DNA of 64,000 nt. Origin: Lingula anatina. Taxonomy: Eukaryota > Brachiopoda > Lingulata > Lingulida > Lingulidae. Position numbers and translations under genes: made by a program. Where the stretch lies: positions 551,860 through 615,859 of the forward strand of contig NW_019775502.1 of the NCBI RefSeq assembly GCF_001039355.2, in the 5' to 3' direction. Below the pieces are notes generated by a model, which saw only the letters and a list, made by a program, of their open reading frames with translations, had not been told where the DNA came from and ran no database searches. This document shows, piece after piece, positions 14,881-25,385 of the stretch. Position 1 is the first letter of the stretch, and the number at the start of each line of letters is the position of its first letter.

Positions 14881-15275
14881 GTTGCATATTTGGTAACACA
14901 TTTTCTGCTATGGACGAAAAAAACTTTTGTCTCAGTGGAATAAATCATCACAATTTCAAAATGGTGTTAAAGTTACAAATAAGGTTTTGTAAATTAGCTG
15001 TAATACTAGCAGCTGTGAGGTGGGTTACTTTTCATTTCCATATTAAAATGATAATTTTTTTTATTTTAAAGGGATAATAACTCTTTGTATGAGATCTATA
15101 TTTCACAATAAAAACATTGTGAATAACTCATAGAAATATAATATATTTTGTTTTACCACAAAAACGGCAGTTATAGCTATTATTCTGATATCAGAGTTTG
15201 TCTTCAGACCACGTGACCTCCATTGATGGCTGTATTCTGTTATAATCTCTTAATTTGTTTTCAGATAATGACTGA
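1..15275 (+). CDS. NEK1: NEK1-type serine/threonine kinase, C-terminal 923 residues (5' partial)
   Basis: NIMA-related kinase 1 acts at cilia/centrosomes and in the DNA-damage response. The N-terminal kinase domain lies left of the window. I see 23 coding exons with GT..AG borders whose phases join without a break: 1-51, 316-424, 839-925, 1329-1415, 1768-1833, 2288-2383, 2689-2741, 3155-3472, 3681-3729, 3934-4090, 4809-4952, 5566-5685, 5971-6195, 7193-7348, 7782-7962, 10784-10853, 11648-11776, 12521-12600, 12871-12944, 13495-13665, 14225-14430, 14693-14825, 15265-15275. Family signatures are [18 protein letters not shown] in the coiled-coil region, [11 protein letters not shown], and the C-terminal block ending [11 protein letters not shown]-stop, close to the vertebrate NEK1 end. 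The last exon codes for only the final residues. Exon limits were read by eye from splice signals and homology recall; the assignment is strong, single borders less so. Confidence 0.93.
3155..3472 (+). other. NEK1: NEK1 exon with three tandem PIG(L/M)T..(V/L)(M/L)(K/R)AIGA repeats
   Basis: This single exon encodes three copies of a 26-residue unit, each starting [13 protein letters not shown] or a close variant ([26 protein letters not shown]) followed by a Pro/Glu-rich spacer ([20 protein letters not shown]). The repeats are strongly alike in protein but differ at silent sites, so selection rather than very recent copying seems to keep them. A short repeated helix of this kind looks like a multivalent docking motif; that is inference. 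Confidence 0.75.
4980..5154. mobile_element. Foldback/MITE-like inverted repeat in a NEK1 intron
   Basis: About 55 bases at the left end (starting AGGCCCCATTCAGAATAGGG) reappear reverse-complemented at the right end (ending CCCTATTCTGAGTGGGGCCT) with few mismatches, around a loop of about 60 bases. This is the structure of a small non-autonomous DNA element. I could not see a clear target-site duplication, so the exact ends are uncertain. Confidence 0.7.
6857..7141. mobile_element. Second foldback/MITE-like inverted repeat in a NEK1 intron
   Basis: Long imperfect terminal inverted repeats: left arm about 6860-6960 and right arm about 7030-7140 share GAGAAGAGC, AAATATGGCGGACCTACATG and CTTAATCCTGTAATGGTCTC in opposite orientation. 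The outer ends resemble the element at 4980-5154 (both contain a GGGGCC/ATTCTGA-type end and AAATATGGC), so the two may be related families. Confidence 0.7.
8155..10450. repeat. Three diverged copies of a ~300-bp repeat filling a NEK1 intron
   Basis: Copies begin near 8170, 9685 and 10193. They share GCCTCTGATTGGCTG, CAATCAGGTTGCAC, a GTACAAAGTG-ACATC segment, AATCAGGGAAGAC and TTTTCTAAGAACCAAG, then AAGGCTTACATAA. The second and third copies are joined by a shared flank (GATAACTGGCTAAGCC, ATGGTAAACT), so the real unit is longer, about 500-650 bp. Sequence flanking the first copy (8440-9055) also matches 42120-42360 and 42571-42600 in a TAF1 intron, showing this is a dispersed element. No coding capacity seen; class unknown. 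Confidence 0.7.
9381..9592. repeat. 106-bp near-exact tandem duplication
   Basis: The segment starting CTTGACCAATACACAACTTA at 9381 is repeated immediately from 9487 with essentially no differences. It is either a very recent duplication or an assembly join error inside the surrounding diverged repeat. Confidence 0.85.
10868..11268. mobile_element. GACTGGG-family MITE, copy 1 (carries a second element)
   Basis: Terminal inverted ends GGGACCATTCC (left) and GGGCACCCAGTC (right), subterminal GGATCAATC/GATCGATC motifs and a central GGGGTAATTAATTA motif. It is flanked by TTT on both sides (10865-10867 and 11269-11271), compatible with a 3-bp target-site duplication. It is interrupted by another element at 11057-11222. 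Related copies lie at 40874, 42356 and 52799. The 3-bp AT-rich target duplication suggests PIF/Harbinger affinity (inference). Confidence 0.7.
11057..11222. mobile_element. Nested MITE with perfect 15-bp TIRs CAGGGGCGTAACCAG
   Basis: The ends CAGGGGCGTAACCAG and CTGGTTACGCCCCTG are perfect inverted repeats. AGATG flanks both sides (11052-11056 and 11223-11227). Inside, AATTGTACGCACAG occurs twice in direct orientation. It is inserted in the right half of the MITE at 10868-11268, so it is the younger of the two. A CAGGGG start recalls hAT-type ends, but the visible duplication is 5 bp, not 8. Confidence 0.8.
14475..14516. repeat. (CA)n microsatellite
   Basis: An almost pure CA run sits about 45 bases after a NEK1 splice donor. 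CA repeats near donors can bind hnRNP L in animals (established); an effect here is only possible. Confidence 0.9.
14826..14881. repeat. (ATT)n microsatellite fused to a NEK1 splice donor
   Basis: About 18 ATT units start at the GTATT donor of exon 14693-14825, so the donor is the first unit of the repeat. Confidence 0.9.
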
Positions 15276-15343
15276 GGACCAATTTGACCTACATTCCTGT
15301 GAGAACATAGACCTAAAAATTCAGGATGGAGAGACTAATTTTT

Positions 15344-15349
15344 AATAAA
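15344..15349 (+). terminator. NEK1 poly(A) signal AATAAA
   Basis: A canonical AATAAA lies 69 bases after the NEK1 stop codon, giving a short 3' UTR. No competing signal is nearer. Confidence 0.6.
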
Positions 15350-15855
15350 AGAAAGATACTTGCTGTATCCACTTTACTTTTTACTAGCCTGTGTCATTAA
15401 AACTTGTCACAATTATTATTGATGTAAAGTAGATTTTTATTTGTTTGTTGAATTCCCCTTATGCTACATGTATGCTATTAAGAATTTGTCAAAGACAATA
15501 AAGACTTCACATCAAAACCATTTCAGAATAATAATGATAATAATAATAATAGTTATGATTATGATAGTTTATTCAGCTCCTAATGGTACATTGTCACTTT
15601 TACCTGTTCTCATCGATGCATTGTTATAAATGGGATACCAGAAAAGTACAAACCATACACAGTGAATAACAAAAAAAGACAACAGATACATTAGAATCAT
15701 AATATTACGTTTTTAGTAATACTGATGGTCAATAATGTCTTTTATTTCCGTCCATTAAAAGCTATATTCTAGTTTAAATAGGTAAGTGTTTTTAAGTATG
15801 TGTGATAAGTAAGTGTGTGTGCCCTAATTTGCTTCCACATTGTTGCTTGATAATC

Positions 15856-15858
<3 letters not shown>

Positions 15859-15901
<43 letters not shown>

Positions 15902-16515
15902 NNNNNNNNNNNNNNNNNNNNNNNNNNNNNNNNNNNNNNNNNNNNNNNNNNNNNNNNNNNNNNNNNNNNNNNNNNNNNNNNNNNNNNNNNNNNNNNNNNN
16001 NNNNNNNNNNNNNNNNNNNNNNNNNNNNNNNNNNNNNNNNNNNNNNNNNNNNNNNNNNNNNNNNNNNNNNNNNNNNNNNNNNNNNNNNNNNNNNNNNNNN
16101 NNNNNNNNNNNNNNNNNNNNNNNNNNNNNNNNNNNNNNNNNNNNNNNNNNNNNNNNNNNNNNNNNNNNNNNNNNNNNNNNNNNNNNNNNNNNNNNNNNNN
16201 NNNNNNNNNNNNNNNNNNNNNNNNNNNNNNNNNNNNNNNNNNNNNNNNNNNNNNNNNNNNNNNNNNNNNNNNNNNNNNNNNNNNNNNNNNNNNNNNNNNN
16301 NNNNNNNNNNNNNNNNNNNNNNNNNNNNNNNNNNNNNNNNNNNNNNNNNNNNNNNNNNNNNNNNNNNNNNNNNNNNNNNNNNNNNNNNNNNNNNNNNNNN
16401 NNNNNNNNNNNNNNNNNNNNNNNNNNNNNNNNNNNNNNNNNNNNNNNNNNNNNNNNNNNNNNNNNNNNNNNNNNNNNNNNNNNNNNNNNNNNNNNNNNNN
16501 TTTTTTTTTTTTTTT
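15859..16515. other. Assembly gap (599 N) with poly-T on both sides
   Basis: N characters fill 15902-16500. Both edges are T homopolymers (about 43 and 15 bases). The long open frames predicted across it on both strands are artefacts of N and poly-T. True length is unknown. Confidence 0.95.
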
Positions 16516-19008
16516 GCCTGTGGATAAACTACAAAGATAATCTGTTTAGTATAAATAAACAATTTTGGGAGGTTTGTGATGCTTTGTGATCCAGTATTGC
16601 TGGATATTATTTTTATTTACATATTTTATATATTAAGTTTTTGCCTTTTTAGGCCTAAAATGAGTGTTAGATCTAGCATTTAAATGATTGAGGCGCGTCA
16701 AATTTTCTCCTCCATTAGTAAAAGCAGTAGCAGTAAAAGCAGAAAGCCATTCCACACTAAAAAGTAATTGAAGGTGTGTTCCCATTCAAGATGAGATGAC
16801 CAAATTTGTCCTGAAAACTTAACTGTATAAAGCCAGAGTAAACACATTGGGGAAGTAAAAACTTGAATCTTGTAACTACAGAGAACATTGTGTGTTTATA
16901 CCACTGTCTGGCATCACTAAAGGGTTCAAAGTTACATTTTACTACCCCCACCAAGTCTGCTATTTGAGAAAAACCCAAGAAAAACCAAAGCTCAGCAGAG
17001 GTTAAATATTTATACAGGATTATGGATACTGGTGTGCTAGCAGATGAATGACTGGGACAGTCTTATTTTTATTTATTTTTTTTTTCTGAATTATGATTGC
17101 CCTCGATTGTATTGTAACATAATATTGTTTTTTTACATTCCAATTATTATAACAATTCTGTCTAGAATGTGACTTGTCACCACTTTCTTTTGTACTTTGC
17201 ACCCTCCCAGATAAATAAATGTTTTTTTTTTAATGGCAAGTTGTTTGTTTCTTACTCCAATGTTTAGAGTTCATGATGTTATGTCAGGTCTAGAACCTGC
17301 CAAATGATTTCTCTCTACATGTACCAGGATCTGCAGATTGATACACAGATATGGCTCTCTGGCTAATTTTTGAACTAGGACAAGCTTTTCTCTACTGTGA
17401 TCCAGGGAGGATTTTAGTATGGAATTGATGTCATCACTCAACTGGCCTCGTATTAGTCTAACTCTAACACAAAATCAATGTCTCCTTATTTAGGCATGTG
17501 ACTGGGTTACTTAACACTAGCATAGTAATACTAAATCAAACACAAAGTGGAGATAATACAAGAGCTGTATAGCATCTACTTAGCAACATACATATTGCTA
17601 CATCAACAATGGATTAATATTTATTTGGAAACTATGGGGGATATATGCTTTATGATTATGTAATAAAAAATGCATTTGCTATATTACACCCAGCAGATTG
17701 ACGGAAAAATGAGAGAGAATTATGCTGTTCTCTCGCTAATGTCAGTGACAGGGACAAAAACGGAAAAGAATTTAAGTACCAGTCTATTTTTAAGAGTTTG
17801 CATTTTACAGTGGATATTAAAAGTCATACATGAAAAAAATATTTGCATATATACATGTAGCTCCTTGTGTTAGATACGAGTGTGTGTGTTTATATTTGTT
17901 CAAAAATGTGATTAGGAAAGGCCCTCAGGCCCATGGAAGTTCAAAGTCACTCTTTGAATATGCCTTGATGTGAAAAATGAACATGTCACAAAAAAGCAAA
18001 ACTTCAAAAAGACAAGATGGAGAATAATAAGTAAAATGCTCTTCCTTTTATTGTGCTTTTGTTTGTGTCCATTTTGGTACAATATTTAATACTGCATTTA
18101 AGAATTCTGAGAAAACCTAGGTGCTATGGACAAGTAATTTTTGACCACTTAAGAGTTAACTTGGGTCATAACTAGTCCCCCCCCCCCTCCAGGACAATCC
18201 CCCAAGATGATCCCCCCTAAAATAATCTTTATTTATATACAAATATAAAGTAAATGGTGTAAAGTTCAAAACATTTCATCCATTTATTAATGTTTTTAGT
18301 TTGATAATGCACTTCCATCATTAGACAAATAATTTTATAACAAATTCCTTTCCCATTCAGTAAATATCTAATAATAGTAAAACCACCTATCCTGTGAGAA
18401 AATCTACTACCCCACCTCTCCCTAGAGATGCAACTTGATTGAAGACGGGCAAATTAATCAAGGGGGGTTGGGGTGATGAAGCAATTAAAAGTAACAGATA
18501 ATCCATCAAAGGGTTACCTGGATGAGTGAGATCATCTGTTTACCCACCCATACCAGGAGAAATGATCTGTTCAGATTTTTTAATTAAAATTTTCCGTACT
18601 TCTATTTCTAAAGGTTTCTGTACTTGTAATCCACTTGGGATAAGGTTATTTGTTTAATAATCATATTAATATTAACTATCCTAGACTTGCATCATCACAC
18701 TAACATATTTCATAAAGATTTCGAAAAGATTTGAATTTTATACTCTTTACTTTATATTTGTATATAAATATATTTACTTTGGGGGGAATCATCGGGAGGG
18801 GGGGGGGGGGTTATCCTGATACCAAAAATAGCATAAATTCTAAAAAATTAATATAATTAGCCTTACGTCAATCCTAAGAATCATTCTTGTAACTTACAAG
18901 ATAATAAAGAAAATGGTTTTCTTTTCACAGCATTTGTGATTTTAGCACACAAAATTGGCTCGTAAGTTTTGAAGCATTACAGAATGATTAACAGCATAAT
19001 CACCAACA

Positions 19009-19081
19009 ATATAATATAATATAATATAATATAATATAATATAATATAATATAATATAATATAATATAATATAATATAATA
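19009..19081. repeat. (ATAAT)n pentanucleotide array
   Basis: About 14 uninterrupted ATAAT units. Confidence 0.95.
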
Positions 19082-20734
19082 AAGGCATCATGGATTGTTA
19101 GACAATGTGACAAACGCCTTCAGGTGGATGGAAATTCAAAGAAAATGCTATAATGTGAAAATTGAACAACAAAAAGCATAACTTCAAAAAATGAATACGT
19201 TTTTCAATGGTTGTTTTTCAAACGCAAGCAGTATCAAAGTCATATTCTTCAGTCTAGTTAGTTTGAAGATAACAGGCCAAACGGTTTTCCAGTAAATGTG
19301 GCATCTGTATTGCATAATGATAGTATAATATACATGTACGCATGTTGAAAAACAACGGCATAACTTCAAGAAAAAAGATTAAGTCGGGTCGATCTTCAAA
19401 CTCGACATGTATATAAATAATATTGATCATTTTTGTAATTTTTGTAGACAATAGGTCAAATGACTTTTCTGTAAAATGTGTTGTCTGTACTGCATATATG
19501 AGGAAAAAAAGTGAAAAACAGCATTACTTTTGAAAAAATGGTCGGACCTTTTTTCGAACTCGACCTTCAATTAATGAATATTCATCAGTTTTGCACGTTT
19601 GAAGACAATAAGTCAGACGGTTTTCCACTTATCGTGTTGTCAATGAAAGTGCACGGCGACGACAGACGCAGGTGATAGCTATATGTAGGCCTACTATGTG
19701 TCTGTATATACATTAATTTGCTATGCCATGCGATGTCCGTATACTGCCAGTAAATCCCATTCCGTGCGTTTGTGCGTGCGTATGTGCAGCGGCGTGCGTT
19801 GACCGTGCGAAGTCGTGCGAAATCGTACTGATTCACGGCTTCCGTAGCCTGTATGATTTTGTCAAGCTGAAACTTATGAAAAAATTTGAAATGCTTACGT
19901 CCGTAGCCTAGCCGTAGCATCATCGTAGATGGCAATAGCACGGTTCTCGTACGGGAATTGCTCGGTGGATTGCGATGATCTTGATAATGCTTGAACTTGT
20001 TTTTGGTCTCTTTCTTTTCCACCTTTGGTGGTTTGACAAGGCATATAAAGATGTTTAAAACGCATTGTAATTCCCTTGTATGAATTTGAAATCGTGCTTT
20101 TCCGTATTCTGACCACATGGGTGAAAAATCGTAGGGGACTATGCCGACAACGTCTCGTTCTTCAAGGAAGCCTCACTAAAGGCTTAGGGCAACTGCACTG
20201 AGACTGATACATTCTTTAACAAGGCAGCAAAATGTACAGACAAAAAACAGAAAATAAAGATGCAAAATAGGTCATTTTGTCAATTTTGATGCAATAATAA
20301 ATAATGCTTATAATAGCACTGTCAGTCAACACTGAATTTTAATCATGCACAACAGGTAACATAGTCAATAACAGGAGCAGACCCAGACATATTTTCTGAC
20401 AGTATTCCAAAGTATCTATTTTGATCTATCCTCCATTTTGATGGTCTTCCAACAAAAAAAAAATAGATACGATCAATATAAACTTTAAAACTTGACCGTC
20501 TTCCGGAAGATTACAGTTTCAGGACCATTAGAGTTCAAATTCATATGATGAAGGTCCCAAAATGATGACAGTGCATAAAATAATATTACATAATGTTTAA
20601 AGACATAAAAACCAATACAACTGCTTATGTGGAAATACAGAAAATGAGCAGAGCCTCAGGCGGATGGGAGTTTTAAAAAAGTCACAAATGCAAGTGTTTG
20701 AGAAAAAATTAAAAAGAAAAGCATAACAAAACTA

Positions 20735-20960
20735 GAAAAGCACTCCGAGAGCGCAGACCTCTGCCAAGGCAGCAATTTTTTATTATTATTGATTATTGAT
20801 TGATTTTTGATCTGAACCACCACCAAAAACTAATCATTGTCCTCCTTGACCCACTTCTGACAGTTCCTGAAAATTTCATCAAAATGGGTCCATAACTTTT
20901 TGAGCTATGTTGATGACAGACAAACANTATATATATATATATATATATATATATACTTAT
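20735..20960. mobile_element. Retroelement-like fragment ending in an (AT)n tract
   Basis: The fragment contains GAGCGCAGACCTCTGCCAAG, a TTATTATT-type run, AATTTCATCAAAATGGGTCC and GATGACAGACAAACA, followed by a single N and an AT dinucleotide run. This phrase order, ending in a GACAGACAAACA tail and simple repeat, is common at 3' ends of RTE-type non-LTR elements and related SINEs in many animals. Assignment is from memory and needs a repeat-library search. Confidence 0.45.
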
Positions 20961-22599
20961 TTGCAATATTAAACAAAATTTACCTGCATAACTATCACTG
21001 CTTCCTTATTATTAATCTAGCAGAGAGCTTAACCTTTGGGAGTTTACAGGGAAATATCAACAAGTGTGCTCTATGTAATCTCATTTAATGGTCATTAATT
21101 AGGCAAATGACTTTATAACTCTGAACTTAGCCTAGTGATACCCAAGGGAAATTTACAGACTGACCCTCTCAAAGGTCTTCAGGCTCATGAGTCACACCTT
21201 AAGAAAAGCACAAAACAATAATGCACAAAATAGGAGACTACCAATTCTGATGCAATAATACATTATGTTTAACTGCAGAGTCAACATCAACTTTTAATTA
21301 TGCACAACAGGTAACACAGACGAAAGTAAAAAAAGCATAAGGCTTCAGGCCCATCAGAGTTCAAGTTTATACTTAGAAAGTGCAAGAATGAGAAAAATGA
21401 AAATTTCACAAAAAATGCATAAATTTAATAAAAATGATAATCCAGTAGAGCTGGTTTTCTAATATGAGCTGTATGTCAATCCTAAGAATCATTCTTGTAA
21501 GACTAGTTGAAAAAATAGAAAGTAACAGTTTTCTTTCCATAACGTTAATGATGGCAGTGCACAAGGTAGGTTTTTTGTCAATTTTGATGCAACATTACAT
21601 AATGATTAACTGTATAAATACCACCAATTTTTAAATATCTACTATTAAAAACATGGACATTAAGATAATTTGATTACCACTGGGCTTCATGCCCAAGGGA
21701 GCACTAAGCCCCACATTGAAAATTCCAGTATGTGAAAGATAAAAATTTTCACAAAAAAACTCTATAACTTCCAGAAAATTAACTAATGAGACAGATTTTC
21801 CAACTGAAGCTGTATTTCAGTCCTATGTTTCTTTCCTTGAAGTGTGAAAAGAGCAAGTGACATGGTCTTCCTTTCACGGTCACTATGGAGGCAGTGCCCA
21901 AAATAGAGTTTTGTTCAATTTTGATGTAATATTACACAATGCTTAACAGCATAATAACCATCAGTTTTTCAATGATAAAATAAAATAAAATGAGAACAAT
22001 TTCATTACTTTGCCCATAATCTAAATACTGTTTCTTAGTTCTTTTTCAACGGGTATCAAAAGGTTTTTAGGTAAGTGATGTAGCCACATTGTCAACACTC
22101 CGATTAACTAGATTCCTAGGAAGCCAAATTAATCAAACACAAACTACGAACAACTAGGCGACTTACGTCAAGTACGGTGATTACTTTGCTGGGCAAGCTT
22201 GTCAAACTTACACATACCTAATTTTATAAGCACAAAAATGATATCTCTACATTTCTGCATTTGTGGTGCTTTTATTGCTTAGAATAGGACTATAGAGTTT
22301 CCCGCTTTTTAATTTTGTTGCTACCGCTCAACAGGAATTCTAATAATTAAAGAATATGACTCAAAGATTACAGTACAGTACGTGTATCTGTAAAATTCAT
22401 AATTTCCCCATGGAAAAAGATCGAGTAATTACCGTAGACTCAGTAAGTTGTACCGCCTATCATAATATTACAATACATGTATCAGGCCCGTAGCCAGCAA
22501 ATTCAAAAGGGGGGTTCTTTTTCTGAAAACGTGGACCTTTTACAATGAAACTTATGTGTACCTAGATAAAATTTTACCCAAAATGGACCTTTTCCTGAT

Positions 22600-23060
22600 C
22601 GAATGGCATTTGAGTAGTATTCTGACTGCACTATGACTGCATTCTAAATATTCTCACGGCATTCCGACAGCATTCGAAACATTCTGATCACATTTGAGGG
22701 AGAACCGAAATGGCAAGACACTTTTCAAATCTTGCTAGAATGAGCCAGAATGCAACTCGAATGCATCTCGGTCCTATATTTCAGCCAGCAATCGAACTAC
22801 ACTCGTACGGCATTCGAAGTGTATTCTAAATATTCTGACTGCATTCTGACAGCATTATTAATATTCCTAGTTTTCCAACTGCATTAGAGCTGCATTTGAG
22901 AGCTAATACAGCCGAAATGTGCACGAATCATTCCAGGCGGATTCAAGCGCATTCTGAGTAGTCTAGAGTATTCCAACGGCATTCTTACAAGTATTTAGGT
23001 CAACTTGAAATTTCTTCCAGAATGAAGTACACATTTTTAACTTCAGTCATTCCGGCTGGT
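22600..23060. repeat. Degenerate GCATTC-rich satellite-like tract
   Basis: GCATTC and close variants (GCATTCTGA, GCATTCCGA, GCATTCGAA) recur about every 12-30 bases on this strand over about 450 bases, with some reverse-orientation copies (GAATGCA). It looks like an old short tandem repeat that has drifted. It is preceded by a GGCCCGTAGCCAG element end at 22486-22498 and a GGGGGG run. Confidence 0.55.
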
Positions 23061-23540
23061 TCTGCTTGATTCCTGCTGATTCCGAATAAGTGTGACGGGG
23101 CTTTAACACAGACTACTAGCGGACCCAAGGGTCAGCGTGCTTTAGAAAATAGCTTTCTATTCCTTTAGCTTGATTTTACTTTGCTGTCGCACCACAGAAG
23201 AGAACTCGAATTTCGACAGGTAATTACAGTAATTATGCTGTTTCGTTGTGGCCATTGAATGCATATGCCTCGAATGTATATGCCTGCGAAATGGCGAGGC
23301 AGGTTGGGGGTTTTAGCAGTTGAGGTCCATCGTGACAGCTAGATCAGACCACGTTTTTATAATCGATTATTTTTGTCATACATGTGATCTTATGCATGAG
23401 GAAGACATACAACACGGTTCAATATCGCACACGCGGGCTTTCAGAATTAAAAGCTTGATATTATTTTCATGTTTACTACAAAACCTTTAGGAAGGACCCA
23501 AATACAAATGTAGCATATGCAATTTTTATGCATTTAGTGA

Positions 23541-23579
<39 letters not shown>

Positions 23580-25385
23580 GACATTTTGTTAAGAAATTAA
23601 CATTATTCCTTTACATCATTGAATCTTTTGGTGAATTTTCTTAAAAATTGTCCCTTTTTAATAAGATATGAAAGAAAATCGCAATGCCCCGCCGATATTT
23701 CAAATTATGGCCATGATGCTAGAGGGTTCTGAAAACTCCAAGATGTTGCTCAATTTATGAGCAGCAGTGAGAATGAATGTTCCAAATCTCAATATCTACA
23801 TATCTATATACAGTGTAACAAACAAAATGCAATAAAGATTCACTTTTAAGTCATCTAAAAGACTCAACGCGTTTTACCTCGTAGAAATATATATCAAAAG
23901 AAGAAAACAGATGTAATCACAAGCATTAAGAACTATCACTTGGATATTAGACAGATAAATGGATCCATTCAAAAGCCAAATACATTTTGCGGTCTTGGCA
24001 TGAAAGACCCTGAACTCTTCGTCGCATTTCACCTAATTATTACTTTGGATAACCGTCATATTATGGTTTCATAACGCGTGGAAAAATTGTCCTCTAAATG
24101 TTCGGGTGTTCTTGTTGTTGAAAACTAAATAAAACTATCAACTTTTAGAATGGGATTTGCATATGTGGAGGTTCCGAATGTAGATTCTTTGCGATTACTT
24201 TATTCGGGAGACATGTCAAACAACAGCAGTAGAAATAATTTTTTTTTCATGTTTCTTTTTCAGATATACATGTACCATTGATTATAAAAATAATAATGAA
24301 CAACTTCGACAAAAAATAAATATCATTTTCACCCCCTTTCAGTAAATACACACAAAAAGCCAGAAAACCAGTGATGTGGGGAGAGCATTCGATAGCAGGC
24401 TTCCCTGGTCTTAGAAATGTTGTTCTGCTTTGTGTCGAGAATTGTAAACATAAAGCCCATGTCAATCATTTGGTTAGCGCTTGACGCATGTTCTCCGCAG
24501 TGGTTGATTGAGCTATCTGTTGTCAGTTAACTTTGCTATTTCGTAAGGTAATTACCTACACTTTCCAAACGCTTAACTTACTCAAATGCTTTAGATTAAA
24601 TTATATTTTTGTTACCCACATCTTGTCGAGACTATTGAATCAGAGTTTTATAATTGCTTACAAAACGATATTCAGGTGAAATGGTTAATTTATTTTGTAT
24701 GAATTTAACGAGTGCTGCAATTCAATAGTTCAATTTGGTTGCCTGACAAACCAATTTGGGAGCTGTCAAAACGTATGCAGTAGAATTAGTGCCACTCCAA
24801 TGTCCAGAAGTGGTGTCATGGTAAGGGTCAATATTACTGATGAGAGTTACTGGACAGAAACTTTTGTCGTCCCTCTTTTATCACATAGCATTGGCAAGAA
24901 CCCTTTATTACCCTTTTTCTTCTTGAAGTGGGCAACTGAGGCAGATCTTCAGAGGCCAAGTTTGTTGCGTGCCTTGCGACTTCGACAGAAAACTGAGGAC
25001 TGCTTTGTCGCGAACTGCGTGATATTAAGAAACCTGATAGGCCTCGAAGATAATATTTTTCTATTACGTATCATATCAAAAAAGCGCTATTTTTGCAGTT
25101 ACAGTAATTGTTGCTTTTGTGAATTCTTAGTCACTTGTCATCGATCCAATTTCGCTATTATGAACACAGGAGGACACTCGCGATACAACAAGCTTAGCAT
25201 TTTTAAGACTGATCAGGCTCGACAGCATTGCCAATTAAGGGGCGCCAACCAACGCCATTGCTTGACGAATGCAAACAAGAATCTGATTCGGTGAGATCTG
25301 AATATAAAAGTAAGCTTTTCGGGGAATATGTATATGTTGCCGAGTGAAACTGAGAGTGTTTACGGTAGATATACCTGGGCGCAAG

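Larger units (their letters stand above)
10784..15275 (+). other. NEK1: NEK1 C-terminal conserved block and acidic tail (8 exons)
   Basis: Exons 10784-10853 to 15265-15275. In order: a short hydrophobic segment ([18 protein letters not shown]), the NEK1 signature [11 protein letters not shown], two very acidic exons ([16 protein letters not shown] and [15 protein letters not shown]), then the conserved end with [30 protein letters not shown] and [16 protein letters not shown]-stop. The C-terminal part resembles the region of human NEK1 that binds C21orf2/CFAP410, which is established for the family. The donor of exon 14693-14825 directly abuts an (ATT)n microsatellite. Confidence 0.85.
17900..21975. 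repeat. Diverged dispersed repeat family, several ~300-bp copies
   Basis: A recurring module reads roughly: CTTCAGGCCCAT-AGTTCAA, then AAAATTTCACAAAAAATGCATAA, TCAATCCTAAGAATCATTCT, ATGG-GGCAGTGCACAA, TTTTGATGCAA-ATTACATAATG and AACAG/TATAA-ACCA. Recognisable copies or fragments are near 17920-18110, 18850-19010, 19095-19200, 20225-20360, 20570-20720, 21165-21330, 21340-21640 and 21665-21975. The near head-to-tail order of the last ones suggests tandem amplification. No coding capacity; class unknown. Confidence 0.6.
16516..25385. other. Intergenic region between NEK1 and the GPCR, no recognised gene
   Basis: I find no exon series or protein motif here. The content is A/T-rich unique sequence, poly-C/G runs (18178-18188, 18781-18810), the diverged repeat family at 17900-21975, an (ATAAT)n array, a retroelement-like tail with an AT run at 20735-20960, a degenerate GCATTC tract at 22600-23060 and a (TA)n run at 23547-23575. 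A fairly GC-rich patch at 19640-20120 has open frames without recognisable domains. Confidence 0.7.

Noticed and set aside
15792-16589. Long open frames of 241-256 codons on both strands
   Set aside because: They consist of the N gap translated as X plus poly-T/poly-A; not genes.
19585-20118. 177-codon minus-strand open frame
   Set aside because: No domain, a repeat-like local sequence, and overlapping open frames on both strands; treated as chance in a GC-richer patch.
24695-25294. 199-codon open frame upstream of the GPCR
   Set aside because: It starts with TTG, has no recognisable domain and no family-like composition; probably chance, though a 5' exon of the GPCR within it cannot be excluded.
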